A stretch of DNA of 64,000 nt, from NCBI GenBank assembly GCA_032622095.1, contig CP136061.1, positions 221,745,148-221,809,147 on the forward strand, given 5' to 3'. Below the pieces are notes generated by a model, which ran no database searches, was not told where the DNA came from, and saw only the letters and a list, made by a program, of their open reading frames with translations. Of the stretch, positions 1 through 11,386 are shown piece by piece. Position 1 is the stretch's first letter. Each line of letters opens with the position of its first letter. The position numbers and the translations under genes were made by a program. Source of the stretch: Siphonodentalium dalli (taxonomy: Eukaryota; Mollusca; Scaphopoda; Gadilida; Siphonodentaliidae).

Positions 1-254
1 TACAATTAACCAATCATAAAATGCTAGCTCTTTTGGACAGTTCATCCCTTATATGATCTTATTAATGGGATAGCTCAAACTCTAATAATACGAAATTAGC
101 GTATTACGACAAATATTGCAGGTGAATCGCTGATACATTTCATCAGCACCCTGAGCAAAATATCCAAAATAGTGTCAAAGATGGGGACAAATTGGAATAT
201 ATTTGAATCAGGAGCCCAATTCGGTGTCGACTGCGAATCACAATGGCCCTATGA

Positions 255-890
255 TCAGGTAATAAAAGCGGAGGAAAACGTCCCACTTGGACATATGTTA
301 GAGAGTCACATCAACTTTATGCAGATGACACTCAAATCTATGTTGAATTTGATCAGAATAAAGTTGGAGGATATGATGCAGATAAACGTTGTCTGGAAAC
401 ATGTTTCAGTGATGGTAAGAATTGGATGCTTGATAATAATTTAACCCTTTACCCAACAAACCGGCCAAAACCGGCCAAATAAAGCTTCAACAGCCTAAAA
501 TATCTTCGGTCTGTCTCAATAGAACCATACAAATATGGATATCATTGGAACCGGCTCCTTGACCACATTGTGATAGTTACAGTTATGCCCTGTGCCAATG
601 CATTCTCTTATATATGCGAGTTGACCATAGGTCGCCTCGCATATATAAGAGAATGCATTGGCCTAAAAAAAAATCTTTTTTTAACACTTTTTACCATTTT
701 TTCTTACATTCTTTAACAATTTTATAATTTTTAATGTGTTAAGCCAATGCATTCTCTTATATATGTGAGGCGACCTATGGTCGACTCGCATATATAAGAG
801 AATGCATTGGCACAGGGCCGTTCTGTTGGGTAAAGGGTTAAAGCTGAATGATGATATTATTCACCATTCCCTAATTTCTTATAGATTTTC
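255..890 (+). pseudogene. Non-LTR retrotransposon reverse transcriptase fragment, split by a MITE
   Basis: In the frame that opens at 255 the translation reads HQLYADDTQIY at about 309-341. This is the YADD box of reverse transcriptases of the CR1/Jockey/RTE-like non-LTR group. About 20 residues later comes a Cys-rich stretch, then NWMLDNNL, which matches the downstream conserved segment. The frame breaks at a TTAA at 441 where a MITE is inserted. On the far side of the MITE (838 onward) the same frame continues as LKLNDD, the usual continuation. Only about 80 residues survive, with no endonuclease or start, so this is a dead fragment. The clade is not resolved. Confidence 0.7.
441..841 (+). 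mobile_element. Family 1 TTAA double-hairpin MITE, copy 1
   Basis: TTAA is present at both ends, with inverted ends CCCTTTACCCAACA. Inside are two hairpins of about 70 bp built on GCCAATGCATTCTCTTATAT, separated by an AT-rich spacer. A TTAA duplication with CCC-starting ends is typical of piggyBac-type elements. No transposase is encoded. The element interrupts a reverse transcriptase fragment. Confidence 0.85.
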
Positions 891-1139
891 GATTCACAAT
901 TGGTTATATTTAAATTGTGTTCAAAATTTGTTTTAGATTGTATTTTCTTTGGTCTTTTTGTAAACTCACATTATCATTTTATTTGCCCTGTGTTTAATAT
1001 TATCTCTTTGTTTTAAACATGTATAGCAATTGTAAAGCACATTGAAACTAATTTACTGTCTAATGCATTTTTAAATGTAAATATAATAATAAGGATGTGC
1101 AGAAGGATTCATATTCTTTTGCATGAAATGTTCAGATAA
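842..1139. other. AT-rich stretch without a gene
   Basis: The first 50 bases or so continue the reverse transcriptase fragment. The rest is AT-rich, with no open frame or repeat that I recognise. If lipase gene A continues leftwards, this is its intron 6. Confidence 0.4.
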
Positions 1140-1229
1140 TAAGTTCCATAAATGTTTGCTGAACTTACGGTAATAGCTGAACATTTGCTAGGGAATACTT
1201 GTCAATGAGTATTTAGTAAAGAAAGGGTT
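1140..1229. mobile_element. Family 3 TTAA MITE, end fragment
   Basis: The sequence carries the family 3 end, with TGAACATTTGCTAGGGAA, then GAGTATTTAGTAAAGAAAGGG and a decayed TTAA (TTGA). The other end is missing. It lies 36 bases downstream of the donor of lipase A exon 6. Confidence 0.6.
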
Positions 1230-1265
1230 GATATCATCAGAATCACGTTTGATATTAGAACTCAC

Positions 1266-1421
1266 CTTGTTGAGATTATCCAAGTTAGGGCCACACAATA
1301 AGAAGAGGATATTAGAGCAAACAGATCGAACCACTGGTGTTTTACACACGGTCTCAGCCAACATGTCGAGAAGTGGTCCTCCATTCAGAAAGTCTTTCCT
1401 TCCACACATGAGGAAAAGAGC
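1266..1421 (-). CDS. Lipase A exon 6 (lid region)
   Basis: This exon has 52 codons, phase 0 on both sides. The acceptor is CACCTTGCAG and the donor GTGAGT. It encodes [12 protein letters not shown] through [19 protein letters not shown], the Cys-containing cap/lid part of acid lipases. It has the same length and phase as gene B exon 6. The next exon should carry the [11 protein letters not shown] segment and is outside the window. Confidence 0.88.
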
Positions 1422-4400
1422 CTGCAAGGTGAAAAATAGCAGAAATACAGGTCCAAAGTAGCATAGTGAAACTACGAACATCAGCTGACACCATGGTGAT
1501 AAACAGCTAACTAAACTACCAAAAAGCATGAAGAAGCTACTGGTGTCACAATAATTTATTGGTTTAAACTAGGATGGTTTATTCAATTTATTTGGATTTA
1601 TCATCATTTCAGTTGCTATGCGATATCACAACGTTATCATCTTTCTTTGGTGGAAGAAAGACAGCGCATAGGACTTTTACTGAAAAATCACTCCACTACA
1701 TAACCATCCATGCAGACCCACTGGTAAGTAACTGACAACAAGCTTGCCCAGATACACAAATCATATTACCCTTCCTTTGCTTAGATTACCCTTCCTTTGC
1801 TTTGCTCATATCATGAATGGAACCAGCCTTGAGATCTCTATTGTATGATGGAATATGATATGGTCTGATATGCAATGCACCTTACTGACTGAGTCACCAT
1901 GGGCCACTAAATTAGCATAACAAGCTATAAATGTGACAAATTGCTAAAGTAGCATAACTGAGCCACAATGGTAATAACCCAGGTAAGAAGAATTAATTCG
2001 TTAAGATATCACTCTTTCCAATAAATATAGCATTCTGTTGGGCACCTGCGAATATTCCATATTCATTTTGTTATTCATTTCGACCTCGATATTCGATTCA
2101 AATTTGATTCGACGTTGAAACAACAAATAGTAATTCTGAATACTTCAAAACTGTCAGCGCGAACATAATGCAATTGTCGGTAAAATCTGATCATTCACAA
2201 TTACTACTGTGAAGTATAGAAAATAGATACACTCATAATTATACCATCAAAATATCTGTCATTTTAAGTTAACTTTAATGGTACTAACTACTAACGCTCT
2301 TGTTTCGCGACCACGAATATAACAGTTTATAATTTATTCCGAGAACATTCAGTCAGATGGAAAGATACTTGAATCATACTTCACAATTCAGTTGAACAGT
2401 ACATCACATGACCACCCAGACACGCAATTAGATGTATTATTTTTTCATTATTTGATTCTGTTTACAAGCTTTGCTCAGTTTGACTTGCAACGACAGTTGT
2501 AATGCCCAAGTGGGCCGTTCGCAACAGTGCAGGTCAAATCCCTTTGATTAAATGTCTGTTTAATTTTTTAGAAAGCTGTGATTGAGTAATTCTGCAATGG
2601 TTCATTTGCGATTCCGCCTTTTGAATCGGTAAGTGGAGAATTCCCCTTTAGTGACATCTTTCAAATCGGAAATTTTAATTATTTATAATCTTCAATTTTT
2701 ATTGTTATGTCATTCTGAACGCCTCGACCCTTGACTTTATGGTACAGAGAATGACGGGGTTTTTCAAATTATTATATTGTATGCCCGATAGCCTTATAGA
2801 GTTATTCTGGGTCCAACACATAATATAATTGAAGCAACAGTCATTATTTATTCACAATCGCGGTTATACAGTAAGGATATTAAATTGTCAGTGAATCAGG
2901 AGAGTTCCAATGCACGAAATAGTATTTTTCCAAATTTTTTGTTATATTTTAAGGAAATTATGTCTTTAATTGATCCACCATTCACAAAAACATTGCCAGC
3001 GTGTTTTATTTAGTAGATAATCAAACATACATATGAAAACCGAAAACATATCTTATGATAAACTCAATAAAAATTGAAGATAAATTCCCATAACAGAACC
3101 ACTGGATCTGGGTATAATATATACTATACGAGAGTCAAGGCTGACAAGAAAGATTTGGTCAACAATTCACAAACTATCATATTCCTCATAAATTCTCAAA
3201 ATCGGTGACCTCAGCTAAAATATCTTTCAGCAGCTTATCGGCCATGAAAATTCTTGTCTTTCTTTATATGCATGACTCAACAGAGTCAGATGGAGCAAAG
3301 TTAAAATATTGTATCGAAAACTTAATCGTGAAAACAGTCGTATGCTTGGGTGTCTTGTAAGTAGTCATAATTCACAGATAATCATTGAATTATTTTTAAT
3401 AAATTCCCAAAACGATATGCCAACTTTGTTTCATATCAAACAAAAGGAATTTTATGGCCAATAAGATACATTCAAGTCTGAGTTTAGTCTGTCATTTAGT
3501 GATGCCATCCCGCATAGTGGGGTAGCATCACCAAATTGATCCTCTGGGGACTTCATTCTATTTGGGCCTCAACTGCTATGGGAGACCTAGGATCAGATTG
3601 AAGTTGGTGATGCTCATCCACTAGTCACCTCGATTATGCATTTTATCTTCTGCTAATTAGGGGATATAAAAACTTCCCAGAAGGAAAAAAGTAACTAAGA
3701 ACAATGTTAATTTGAGACTATAGATACAACCCAGAAGATGAGGCCTGAGCAGAATGAGGTCCCCTGAGGGTCAATTCAGTGATGCTAGACCTCTAAACAG
3801 GATTGCATCACTAACCTCACCCTCTGGGGACCTCATTCTGAAAATGACAGGCACACTAATCTCAGGCTTGGATTCTTTGGCGAACATTTGGCTGAGACTA
3901 TCAATTTGACGACCCATTTCCCCCTCCAAATCTCAAGTAGATTTTGCAAGTTTTCAGTATGACATCTTGAGTTTGGTTCCTTTGATTTTGTTAAAATTAA
4001 TTATGTCACAGAGAGGGAATTTTATGACCAATAAGACATGCTGGGTTATTTGGTATTTTCATCCTCATGGGCCTCTGGTCTGAAACATAAACAATATTAC
4101 TGTAAAGTACCTACCTCCTCTGGAATATAGGACACAAGTCGTACTGGGCTCTTGATGTGACCTACAGTTACAACAGGCGCAAGAGCAAAGAATGTCTTCA
4201 CCTACAATTTATAATGTTGGAAATAATACATAAAATACAAGATTCTCATATAATTAAAAAAAAATTCTGGTTAAATATTGTCATATGCTTTCAAACTGTT
4301 TGTAAAGATTATTTTAATATGTCTTTATCGGTCTTAATTAATATTTTTAGTACACATTACAATGTTGATTTTCAAACTTGCATACTCACATGAGATAATC

Positions 4401-7400
4401 CTACATTTCATTTCTGTATGGTTCCCTGAGAATGTCCCGTGCATTAGTATACAGTAATGCCCTAAATAATCGACTCGATCCTTAACCATTGCAGAATTAT
4501 GGGTAACTTTTCAGGATTTATTTGGTAATATGGCTTGTTGCCATTCATTGGAAAGCTCTCAGTGAGAGCTTTCCGATGAATGGCAACAAGCCATATTTCC
4601 GACTAAATCCTGAAAAATTACCCATAATTCTGCTGTGGTTAAGGAGTCGATTATTTAGGGCATTACTGTACACTTATTGACTGCCTTGGGATGGAATAGC
4701 AAGAACTATTTTCCCAAGGTGATGTCTTTTAAGCTGCAAGCAGGACTATTAGCTCAGGCCGCGGTCAATAGTCCTGTTTGCTGTTCAGAAGACACCATCG
4801 AGGGAAATTATAAGCACTTGTTTTTCCACCCAAAGGCAGTTAACCCTTTACCCAACAAACCGGCCAAAACTGGCCAAATAAAGCTTCAACAGCCTAAAAT
4901 ATCTTCGGTCTGTCTCAATAGAACCATACAAATATGGATATCATTGGAATCGGCTCCTTGACCACATTATGATAGTTACAGTTATGCCCTGTGCCAATGC
5001 ATTCTCTTATATATGCGAGTCGACCATAGATCGCCTCGCATATATAAGAGAATGCATTGGCCTAAAAAAAATCTTTTTTTAACACTTTTTACCATTTTTT
5101 CTTACATTCTTTAACAATTTTATAATTTTTAATGTGTTAAGCCAATGCATTCTCTTATATATGCGAGGCGACCTATGGTCGACTCGCATATATAAGAGAA
5201 TGCATTGGCACAGGGCCCTTCTGTTGGGTAAAGGATTAATAGATGTTTTATTATAGATGACAAAATTCTGCCTCATGTCAATTGTGACGTCATAAGGTGG
5301 ATAAATAGTTTGAAGACTACATCCTGGGTGCTAATTCGCAAATTTCTGGCCTCTTGCCAGAATCATGACAATTGTCGCATTGCCCCAAATTTTGCCTCAC
5401 GCCAACCATGACATCAGTAGGTGGACAAATAGTTTGAAGACTATATCGCCCATGCACAGAAATGTGACAATTCTGGCAATTTGCCAATTCTGATTGTCAG
5501 ATTGTGATGTCAGCATGCAGGTACTAGTTCAAAAACTATAGCCCGGGCGATAATTCACTTGCAAGGCAATGGTCAAAACTACTCTCTGACATGTGATGAC
5601 GCTTCTTCAAAAGACAGTATCACCCTCTGTAAATTCAATGTATATAATAATGATAATTATTATATAACTTGAGTTCCCAGAAGGTGATTTGATTGGACAA
5701 ATCACCATCATGTGTCAGAGAGTAGTTTTGACAATTACCTGATGAGCGACCTATCGCCCGGGCTGTAGTCTTCGAACTATTACCTGCCTGCTGACATTTC
5801 AATTTGGCGCAAGGCCAGAATTTTGCAAGATTCCAAAATTGTCATAATTCTGGTGCGAGCCAGAATTTTGCAAACTATCGCCTGGGCTATAGCCTTCCAA
5901 CTATTTATCTGCCTACTGTCATCATGGTTGGCACAATGAGTGAATTTTGTCATATATAATAAAGCACCTATTGACTGCCTTGGGGTGGATTAGTGAGTGC
6001 TATTTTCTCTTAACCCTTTGAACCCTGATGTCCTCAAGGTTAAATGGTCCCCACCCGAGGCACCTGATGTTATATAGTGTTTCCTATGAACTCGTAGTGC
6101 TCTTAACTGGGACGTATATACATGTATACATCCTCAACTATATGGCAATCTGCTATGCTAACTGAACTAGTGTGCAGTCAAATATGTCACAAGGTATTTC
6201 AATGAATGGTTCATTCAATTCCACATTCAATATACATGTAGATTATATTGCAGGTCCCTTTGGTCGCACTATATATTTATAACAAAATTGTTATCCTTTG
6301 TCTATGATAAAAGGTGTTTCTCAAAATGCACCTATGTGCAAGCGCGACGAAACAGACCCCCTGACACCAATTTGGCTGTTAAAGTCAGAGGTATGAACAT
6401 GTGACTTAAGTGTGAAAAGTAGACGCGCAATTCTAGTTAATTTGCACTTTGATCACGCAATTTTTAATGAAAAACTTCTCCTATTCCGACGATAAAAAGC
6501 ATTTTTTTTGCTCAAAATTAGGCTTCTGCGCATGCACGAAGAAACAGACCCTCTGTCATCAGTTTGTCTGTCAAAGTCATATTGGTAAACATATGTGACG
6601 CATGTGCGCAAAGTAGAAGTACAACTCTAGTTGATATGTACATTTATTGTGCTCTAATTTCATGTCAAAAATCGTATGATTTCCTGACCGCTATTCACAC
6701 CGCTATTCCGGTCTCCCGGGATATAGGAACATAAGGATTGGACCGATATTCCGGTCTCTCAGGTTCAACGGTTTAATGGTGTCTTCTGAACAGTCCTGCT
6801 TGGGAAAATAATTTTGCTATTCCAAATTCCAAGGCAGTCAATATGTGTATAATATAGAGGTCATATATTAACTATAGAGATAACCATAAATACATACCAT
6901 GGCGCCATACTTCTGATTGCGAGAGAATAAAGCGAAAGCCTGCATGGTTCCCTGGGAATGTCCGACATAATGAAGTCGTGGTTGTCCCGTCGCATTCGTG
7001 ATGTAATCAAACACTGCTGGTAAATCGTTCAGCGCCATCTGGTCCCAACTGGAAATGAATGCAATATAACAAGTTTAGATTAATCTGAACAAATGTAAAA
7101 GAAAAGATTCCATCGTGCCCCAACTAGAAATAAACATAAACTATTAGACTAATATGAACAAATTAAAAAGGGCATATATATATGTCCCAACCTAGATCAA
7201 CATGATACCACTTTCGCTGATTGCTGCAGGTAATACATGACTGAACTGCCGGTAAGCATAATTTCTGTATAATATAGTTGAATTCCCCCATGATAAATAA
7301 ATATTAAAATGGGCTTTTAAAGGGCAGTATTATTGTCCACATATTTTCCTTGCAGCTAAATATATGTATGATAAAAATACAAAGTTGTTGACAGGTCGAT

Positions 7401-10400
7401 CAGTTTTACCCTGCTGGAGTAATAGGAGTCTCTGCTGTCGGAGTTTTTACATGCTGAAGGAGGTTGTGACATCATGATATCATGAAGTCTTAATTTGTTG
7501 CCAAGAAGCCAACTTTCAAAAGATTTGTTACCAAAACCAACCCCGATAAGAATTCATATTACTAGTAAGCATATTAACAAAAAATTTGTGCAACATTTTC
7601 ATAGCACATTAGCATGCTTTACATGCTGTATTTAAGATATGACGTCGCCGGAAGTGTGGAAGGATAAAGAAACAAACATCAAAGATCAGGACAAACCAAA
7701 GCCATTACTTGTGTCCAGCATAGATGCGGCACAATAAAATACCAATCAAACATTATGTGGGCATTTAAATTATCAACTTGAATGCAAGATCCCTATTTTA
7801 TTATTCACTATGCTTTAGAGACTCATTTCACTGTTACCTGAATTCCCAGAACTCCTTGTCGTTTTTTGTATATTCTTTATGTTTTAGAGAGTATGTGTTT
7901 CCTCGACTGTTCCCCATCCATACGTCAAATCCTGCATCTGCCAAAATGAAACCTGAAATGAACATCAAGATATGAGCTTTAAATTTCAATAAAAATTTCC
8001 AAGATTAAGTCAAGAATTTTAGACCACAAGATGAGGCCTACAACATTCAGAACAAAATAATGGAATTATTTCTCTTAAAGGATTACATCAGTGTAGCTTT
8101 TCTCAGTCAGTATTGATGCCCGCTAATCCACTAAGCACGTTGACAAAAATAATTTTGCGATAGGCCGTACATAACTGAAGTTATGCCAATTCATGCGATT
8201 GAATAATTCATTATGGATTATGCAGTCTGAATTGTTAATCTTCCTTCATGTGACGTCATATGAGGGACTTCTAGCGATACACAGTGTCAAACGTGAAGGC
8301 TGTCGCAATTGGCTTTTATCTACTGATTGTTTGCACAAAAATGGCTAGACCATCAGAGCTAAAAATGTGTTCATATGGGTACTTTGTCCTGGGGGATCTT
8401 AATAGGTAGGCCCCATTGACATCAGATGTCTTAAAAGGGCACTAATAATTAATTCAATTAATTATATACCCAAAATTGTTGCAATCTGGTCGATGGAAAT
8501 TGAAACACGGGGATAAATTGACTTGTAGAGTATAACAAGATAGATGTCATTCAACTCAGATGACTTAAAGGGCCAAATATGAGTAATAATGAGTGTTCCT
8601 TATGTAGAAAATTGGTACCGATTGGTCACCTGACCAGATGAATTTCATGGGATAGGCTAATCTTCTCATGGCCCAAGAATACTGGCTGAGAATAAAGTAT
8701 TACTTACTTATGCTTGACCTCAGATGACTTGAAAGGGGAATAATGAATTATATGATAAATAAAGAGCGTTTATTATTAGTCTGGAAGATATGTGGTAAAT
8801 TGGTGTAAAACCATTGTATAATACAAGTCAGTTTATCCCTGTGTTTCAAATTTCACTGACCAGATTGCAACCATTTTGGGTATATAGTTAATAATTTAAT
8901 TTAATTAATTATTAGTGCCCTTTTAAGACATGTGATGTCAACATGACCTATATAATAGGATTCCATGGGTCAAATTACCCATATGTACAAATGTTCAGCT
9001 CTGATGGTCCAGCGTTTCTGCATAAACAATAAGTTGATAAAAGCCCATTGCGACAGCCTTTCAAGTTTGACACAGCATGTCACTTGTAGTCACTCATGTG
9101 ACGTCACATGAAAGAAGATTTACGATACTTCAGTTACGGGCGACCTATCGCAAAAAACTTTTCGACAACGTGCTCAGTGGAATAGCGAGCATCGATAATG
9201 AGAAAAAAGAAAAGCTAAACTTGTGTAATCCTTTAAAGACAAAAATATTATTTTGTTTTCTCTAAGGATCCTCTCTTGAGGACTTGAATAATTTGATTCC
9301 TCAATGTATGTTGTGAAGATGGAGACAATTAAGGACCTATGAATAACAGCTATTTAATGTTGAAATTTCTTTTGGGGTGCTATGAATATCTAAAGTACAG
9401 TTTCATTCAGTGTGAGAATATAAAATACAGTTTATGGAAATAAATCTAAAAAACGACATTATATTTGAGATTTTACCATCTGTAATATAAAATAATGATA
9501 TTTATATTTATTTTATATTACAGACGGTAACATCTCAAATAAAATATTGTTTTTTTTGTATTTATGGACCATGATATGACATACCAAGTGCTTCGTACGG
9601 GTGATTGGTCACCCAGTTAGTGGATGAACACAGTAGTCCGTGCTGTATAAAAACCACTTTCTTCCCCGTTGTTCTAGGCTGATTCTTCCCATGTGGAATT
9701 CGGAACACGCCTAGAATATATCCATCCGATGTCTCAACACTGTGCTCCTCTACAGGATATCCTTGACTTGTCACTAGTTGCGACTACAAACAATGAATAC
9801 CTTCATATAAAAATTGTGTTGGTAATTGAACGTCTGGAATCATGAATACAGTAATGCCCTAAATAATCGACTCCTTAACCACAGAACTGAAGTTCTCACT
9901 GAGAGCTTTCCGATGAATGGTAACAAGCCATATTTCCGACTAAATCCTGAAAAGTTACCCATTATTCTGCTGTGGTTAAGGAGTCGATTATTTAGGACAT
10001 TACTGTACAAGACATAAAACTTGTTTATTGCTTGGTTTATAATCACATTGACCAAGCCTGGAAATAGTCTGTCTGACATTTGCAGAATGAGGTCCCCAGA
10101 GGGTGAATTTAGTAGCCCTATCCCGCATGACAGGCGGGTGTCATCTGGGAACCTCATTCTGCATAGACCTCAACTGGGAGACCTATGATCAGATTGAAGT
10201 CCCCCAGTTGAAGTTGGTGATGTTCACCCATTGGTCACCTCGATAATGCATTTTATCTTCTGCAAATTAGGGAATACAGAAACTGAACAGAAGGGAAAAA
10301 TAAACTAAAAACAATGTTAATTTTTGACTACAGATACTTCCCAGAAGATGAGGCCAAATCAGAATGAGGTCCCCAGAGGGTGAATTAGGTGGTGATAGTA

Positions 10401-11249
10401 CGCTGTGTGGTGTAGCATCACTAAATTCACCATCTGGGGATTTCATTCTGCAAATATCAGACACAATATTTCAAGGCTTGATATTGACTAAAATATGAAG
10501 CATGTGGTGTACAAAATAGTTGATGGCCGAGTATTTCATATTATTTTCTACATCTATCCTCTATGTTAAATCAGTTTATTCTTAAATTATGAACAAACAT
10601 TTAATTTTTCAAAAATCTTTTAAAATTCATTTACACTGTTCACTGTTCACTGTTTGTCGTTGGTGTGGTAATGAATTATTTTATTTTACCTTCTGGTGCA
10701 ATCCTGCATCTAATAATAATTCATAGATAAAAATGCACAACAAAATTTTTTATTTGTGGTTTCAAATTATTTTTCACTATCAGAGGTAAATCCAGTTCTG
10801 ATTAAAGCCATACTCAGACTCTTAAAGTACTTTAAGAGTCTGAGTATCGTTTTAATAAGAGCTGAGGTAAATCTGTATCAGAGGATGAAAAAGATGCTTT
10901 ATTTTATATATTTCACATTTAAGAAAAACAGAGCTCTTAATAATGAGACCCTCCAGTTGTTTTCAATTTCAAATAATTTCTATTTAAGTTTTGTTTAAAT
11001 ACATAATTATTTCTTGCCACTTGTTTATGTTGTTATTGTTTTTTTTTTCACTTGATATATAAACCAAGTTATAAAATAATAGACTACGGAATATATATTA
11101 TTATTATAGTTTTATATAGATGTACTTGTAATAAATACCATGTTGTAGTGAACCTCAGGATCAGAATGTTTTTCAACGTTGTCCGGAATACTCATACATG
11201 CACCTAACATCATGAGGAATGGAACAAGCTTGATGTAAATTGAAGACAT
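1266..11249 (-). CDS. Lipase gene A: acid lipase family (lysosomal/gastric type), 5' six coding exons, continues off the left edge
   Basis: This is an alpha/beta-hydrolase of the acid lipase family, expected to hydrolyse triacylglycerol or sterol esters after secretion or delivery to lysosomes. Coding exons are 11139-11249, 9585-9783, 7838-7952, 6898-7048, 4115-4201 and 1266-1421, in total 273 codons without a stop. All introns are GT-AG and phases join cleanly. Visible in order: a hydrophobic N-terminus (signal peptide, [12 protein letters not shown]), [19 protein letters not shown], the oxyanion-side [16 protein letters not shown], the nucleophile elbow GHSQGT (Ser about residue 173), an N-glycosylation site NAT, and the start of the lid. 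The Asp and His of the triad lie in exons left of the window. Compared with gene B, exon 1 lacks 29 residues. It looks functional as far as it goes. Lysosomal versus digestive use cannot be told from sequence. Confidence 0.9.
1422..4114. other. Intron 5 of lipase A and its repeats
   Basis: Apart from the family 5 element at 3473-3870 this intron is AT-rich. A segment near 2040-2130 carries degenerate GATTCGATTC-type repeats that recur at about 26,100-26,790, 34,910-35,000 and 36,190-36,240. A 16-bp unit (ATTACCCTTCCTTTGC) is doubled at 1766-1800. No other gene was seen. Confidence 0.5.
3473..3870. mobile_element. Family 5 double-hairpin element
   Basis: The ends are CAAGTCTGAGTTTAGTCTGT and a matching inverted end finishing CAGGCTTG. 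Two hairpins are built on AGAATGAGGTCCCCAGAGG/GATGCTA. Flanks GATACATT and GATTCTTT are a decayed 8-bp duplication. It lies in intron 5 of lipase A. Confidence 0.75.
4115..4201 (-). CDS. Lipase A exon 5
   Basis: This exon has 29 codons in phase 0, acceptor AATTGTAG and donor GTAGGT. It encodes [19 protein letters not shown], the conserved strand/helix that follows the nucleophile elbow (family form: F.ALAPVA). It is one codon shorter than its partner in gene B. Confidence 0.9.
4450..4670. mobile_element. Family 4 near-perfect palindrome MITE
   Basis: It starts TACAGTAATGCCCTAAATAA and ends with the complement. The two arms of about 105 bp meet at AGCTCTCAGTGAGAGCT. The ends and terminal TA suggest a Tc1/mariner-type derivative. 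It sits in intron 4 of lipase A. Confidence 0.8.
4672..4846. repeat. Inverted-repeat element with GACTGCCTTGGG end
   Basis: Arms run from TTGACTGCCTTGGGATGGAA to AAAGGCAGT and contain a central palindrome around CAGGACTATT.AATAGTCCTG. A related copy at about 5,970-6,846, itself split by another element, ends CCAAGGCAGTCAA. Confidence 0.6.
4850..5239 (+). mobile_element. Family 1 TTAA double-hairpin MITE, copy 2
   Basis: It has the same ends, TTAA duplications and two hairpins as copy 1 (441-841), in the same orientation. The right inner end has one change, AAAGGATTAA. It lies in intron 4 of lipase A. Confidence 0.85.
5243..5962. mobile_element. Foldback element with long arms
   Basis: The left end TTATTATAGATGACAAAATT is matched by GAATTTTGTCATATATAATAA at the right. 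Within each arm the unit TTTGAAGACTA.A.C.C..GGGC is repeated, so the element can fold on itself over most of its 0.7 kb. There is no coding capacity. Confidence 0.65.
6007..6775. mobile_element. TTAA-flanked non-autonomous element
   Basis: It begins TTAACCCTTTGAACCCTGAT and ends GGTTCAACGGTTTAA, so it has TTAA-type ends with a TTGAACC inverted end. It is inserted inside the GACTGCCTTGGG repeat, whose two halves lie on either side. Internal CGGTCTCCCGG and CGGTCTCTCAGG are subterminal repeats. Confidence 0.6.
6898..7048 (-). CDS. Lipase A exon 4 (nucleophile elbow)
   Basis: Exon of 151 bases, phase 2 in and 0 out. Acceptor TTTCCAG, donor GTATGT. It encodes [19 protein letters not shown], then [22 protein letters not shown] is the G-x-S-x-G elbow with the catalytic serine. 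The NAT sequon is a likely glycosylation site. Decoy acceptor copies lie just upstream (about 7110-7195). Confidence 0.93.
7838..7952 (-). CDS. Lipase A exon 3
   Basis: Exon of 115 bases, phase 1 in and 2 out. It encodes [20 protein letters not shown] followed by [17 protein letters not shown], the hallmark segment of acid lipases (family form ADAG.DVW.GN.RGN). The split codons with exons 2 and 4 give Gly and Ser. Confidence 0.93.
8075..9236. mobile_element. 1.16-kb foldback element with TTAA ends
   Basis: Both ends read TTAA then AGGATTACA in inverted orientation. The two arms are related over roughly 400 bp each, through the ATGTGACGTCA.ATGA and TTAATTATTAGTGCCCTTTTA blocks. A TTAA duplication points to a piggyBac-like mechanism. 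No transposase was seen. It fills most of intron 2 of lipase A. Confidence 0.7.
9450..9551. repeat. Short AT-rich palindrome
   Basis: Arms of about 40 bp (TTTGAGATTTTACCATCTGT and its complement with two changes) flank a TA-rich loop. It lies 34 bases from the donor of lipase A exon 2. Confidence 0.6.
9585..9783 (-). CDS. Lipase A exon 2
   Basis: Exon of 199 bases, phase 0 in and 1 out; acceptor GTTTGTAG, donor GTATGT. It encodes [34 protein letters not shown] and [18 protein letters not shown], the N-terminal strand pair and the HGLL oxyanion-side motif of acid lipases. Confidence 0.93.
9847..10007. mobile_element. Family 4 palindrome MITE, shortened
   Basis: The ends TACAGTAATGCCC and GGACATTACTGTA are intact but the left arm has lost an internal part. 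It lies in intron 1 of lipase A. Confidence 0.75.
10053..10480. mobile_element. Family 5 double-hairpin element
   Basis: Ends are CAAGCCTGGAAATAGT and AATATTTCAAGGCTTG. Flanks ACATTGAC and ATATTGAC form an 8-bp duplication with one change. Two AGAATGAGGTCCCCAGAGG hairpins lie inside. It sits in intron 1 of lipase A. Confidence 0.8.
10810..10847. repeat. Perfect 38-bp palindrome
   Basis: The centre is AGTACT within CTTAAAGTACTTTAAG, with arms reading ATACTCAGACT and its complement. Flanks share GAGGTAAATC, suggesting a small foldback repeat. Confidence 0.6.
11139..11249 (-). CDS. Lipase A exon 1 (signal peptide)
   Basis: It has 37 codons from ATG at 11249 to donor GTATTT. It encodes a signal-peptide-like [18 protein letters not shown] and ends [10 protein letters not shown], the family's DPEV..N. 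motif just before the first intron. A good acceptor (GTCTTCCAG) lies 24 bases upstream of the ATG at 11273, so an intron in the 5' UTR is likely. Gene B has the same arrangement. Confidence 0.85.
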
Positions 11250-11386
11250 TCTCTGGCAGTTATGGTTCTAACTCTGGAAGACAAAATACCAAAGTTATGA
11301 ATAATCTGCTGTAACCTTATTATAACAATATAACATATTGTTGTAAACATATTTTATTTCCAATCAAATCATACATGTCATACAAT

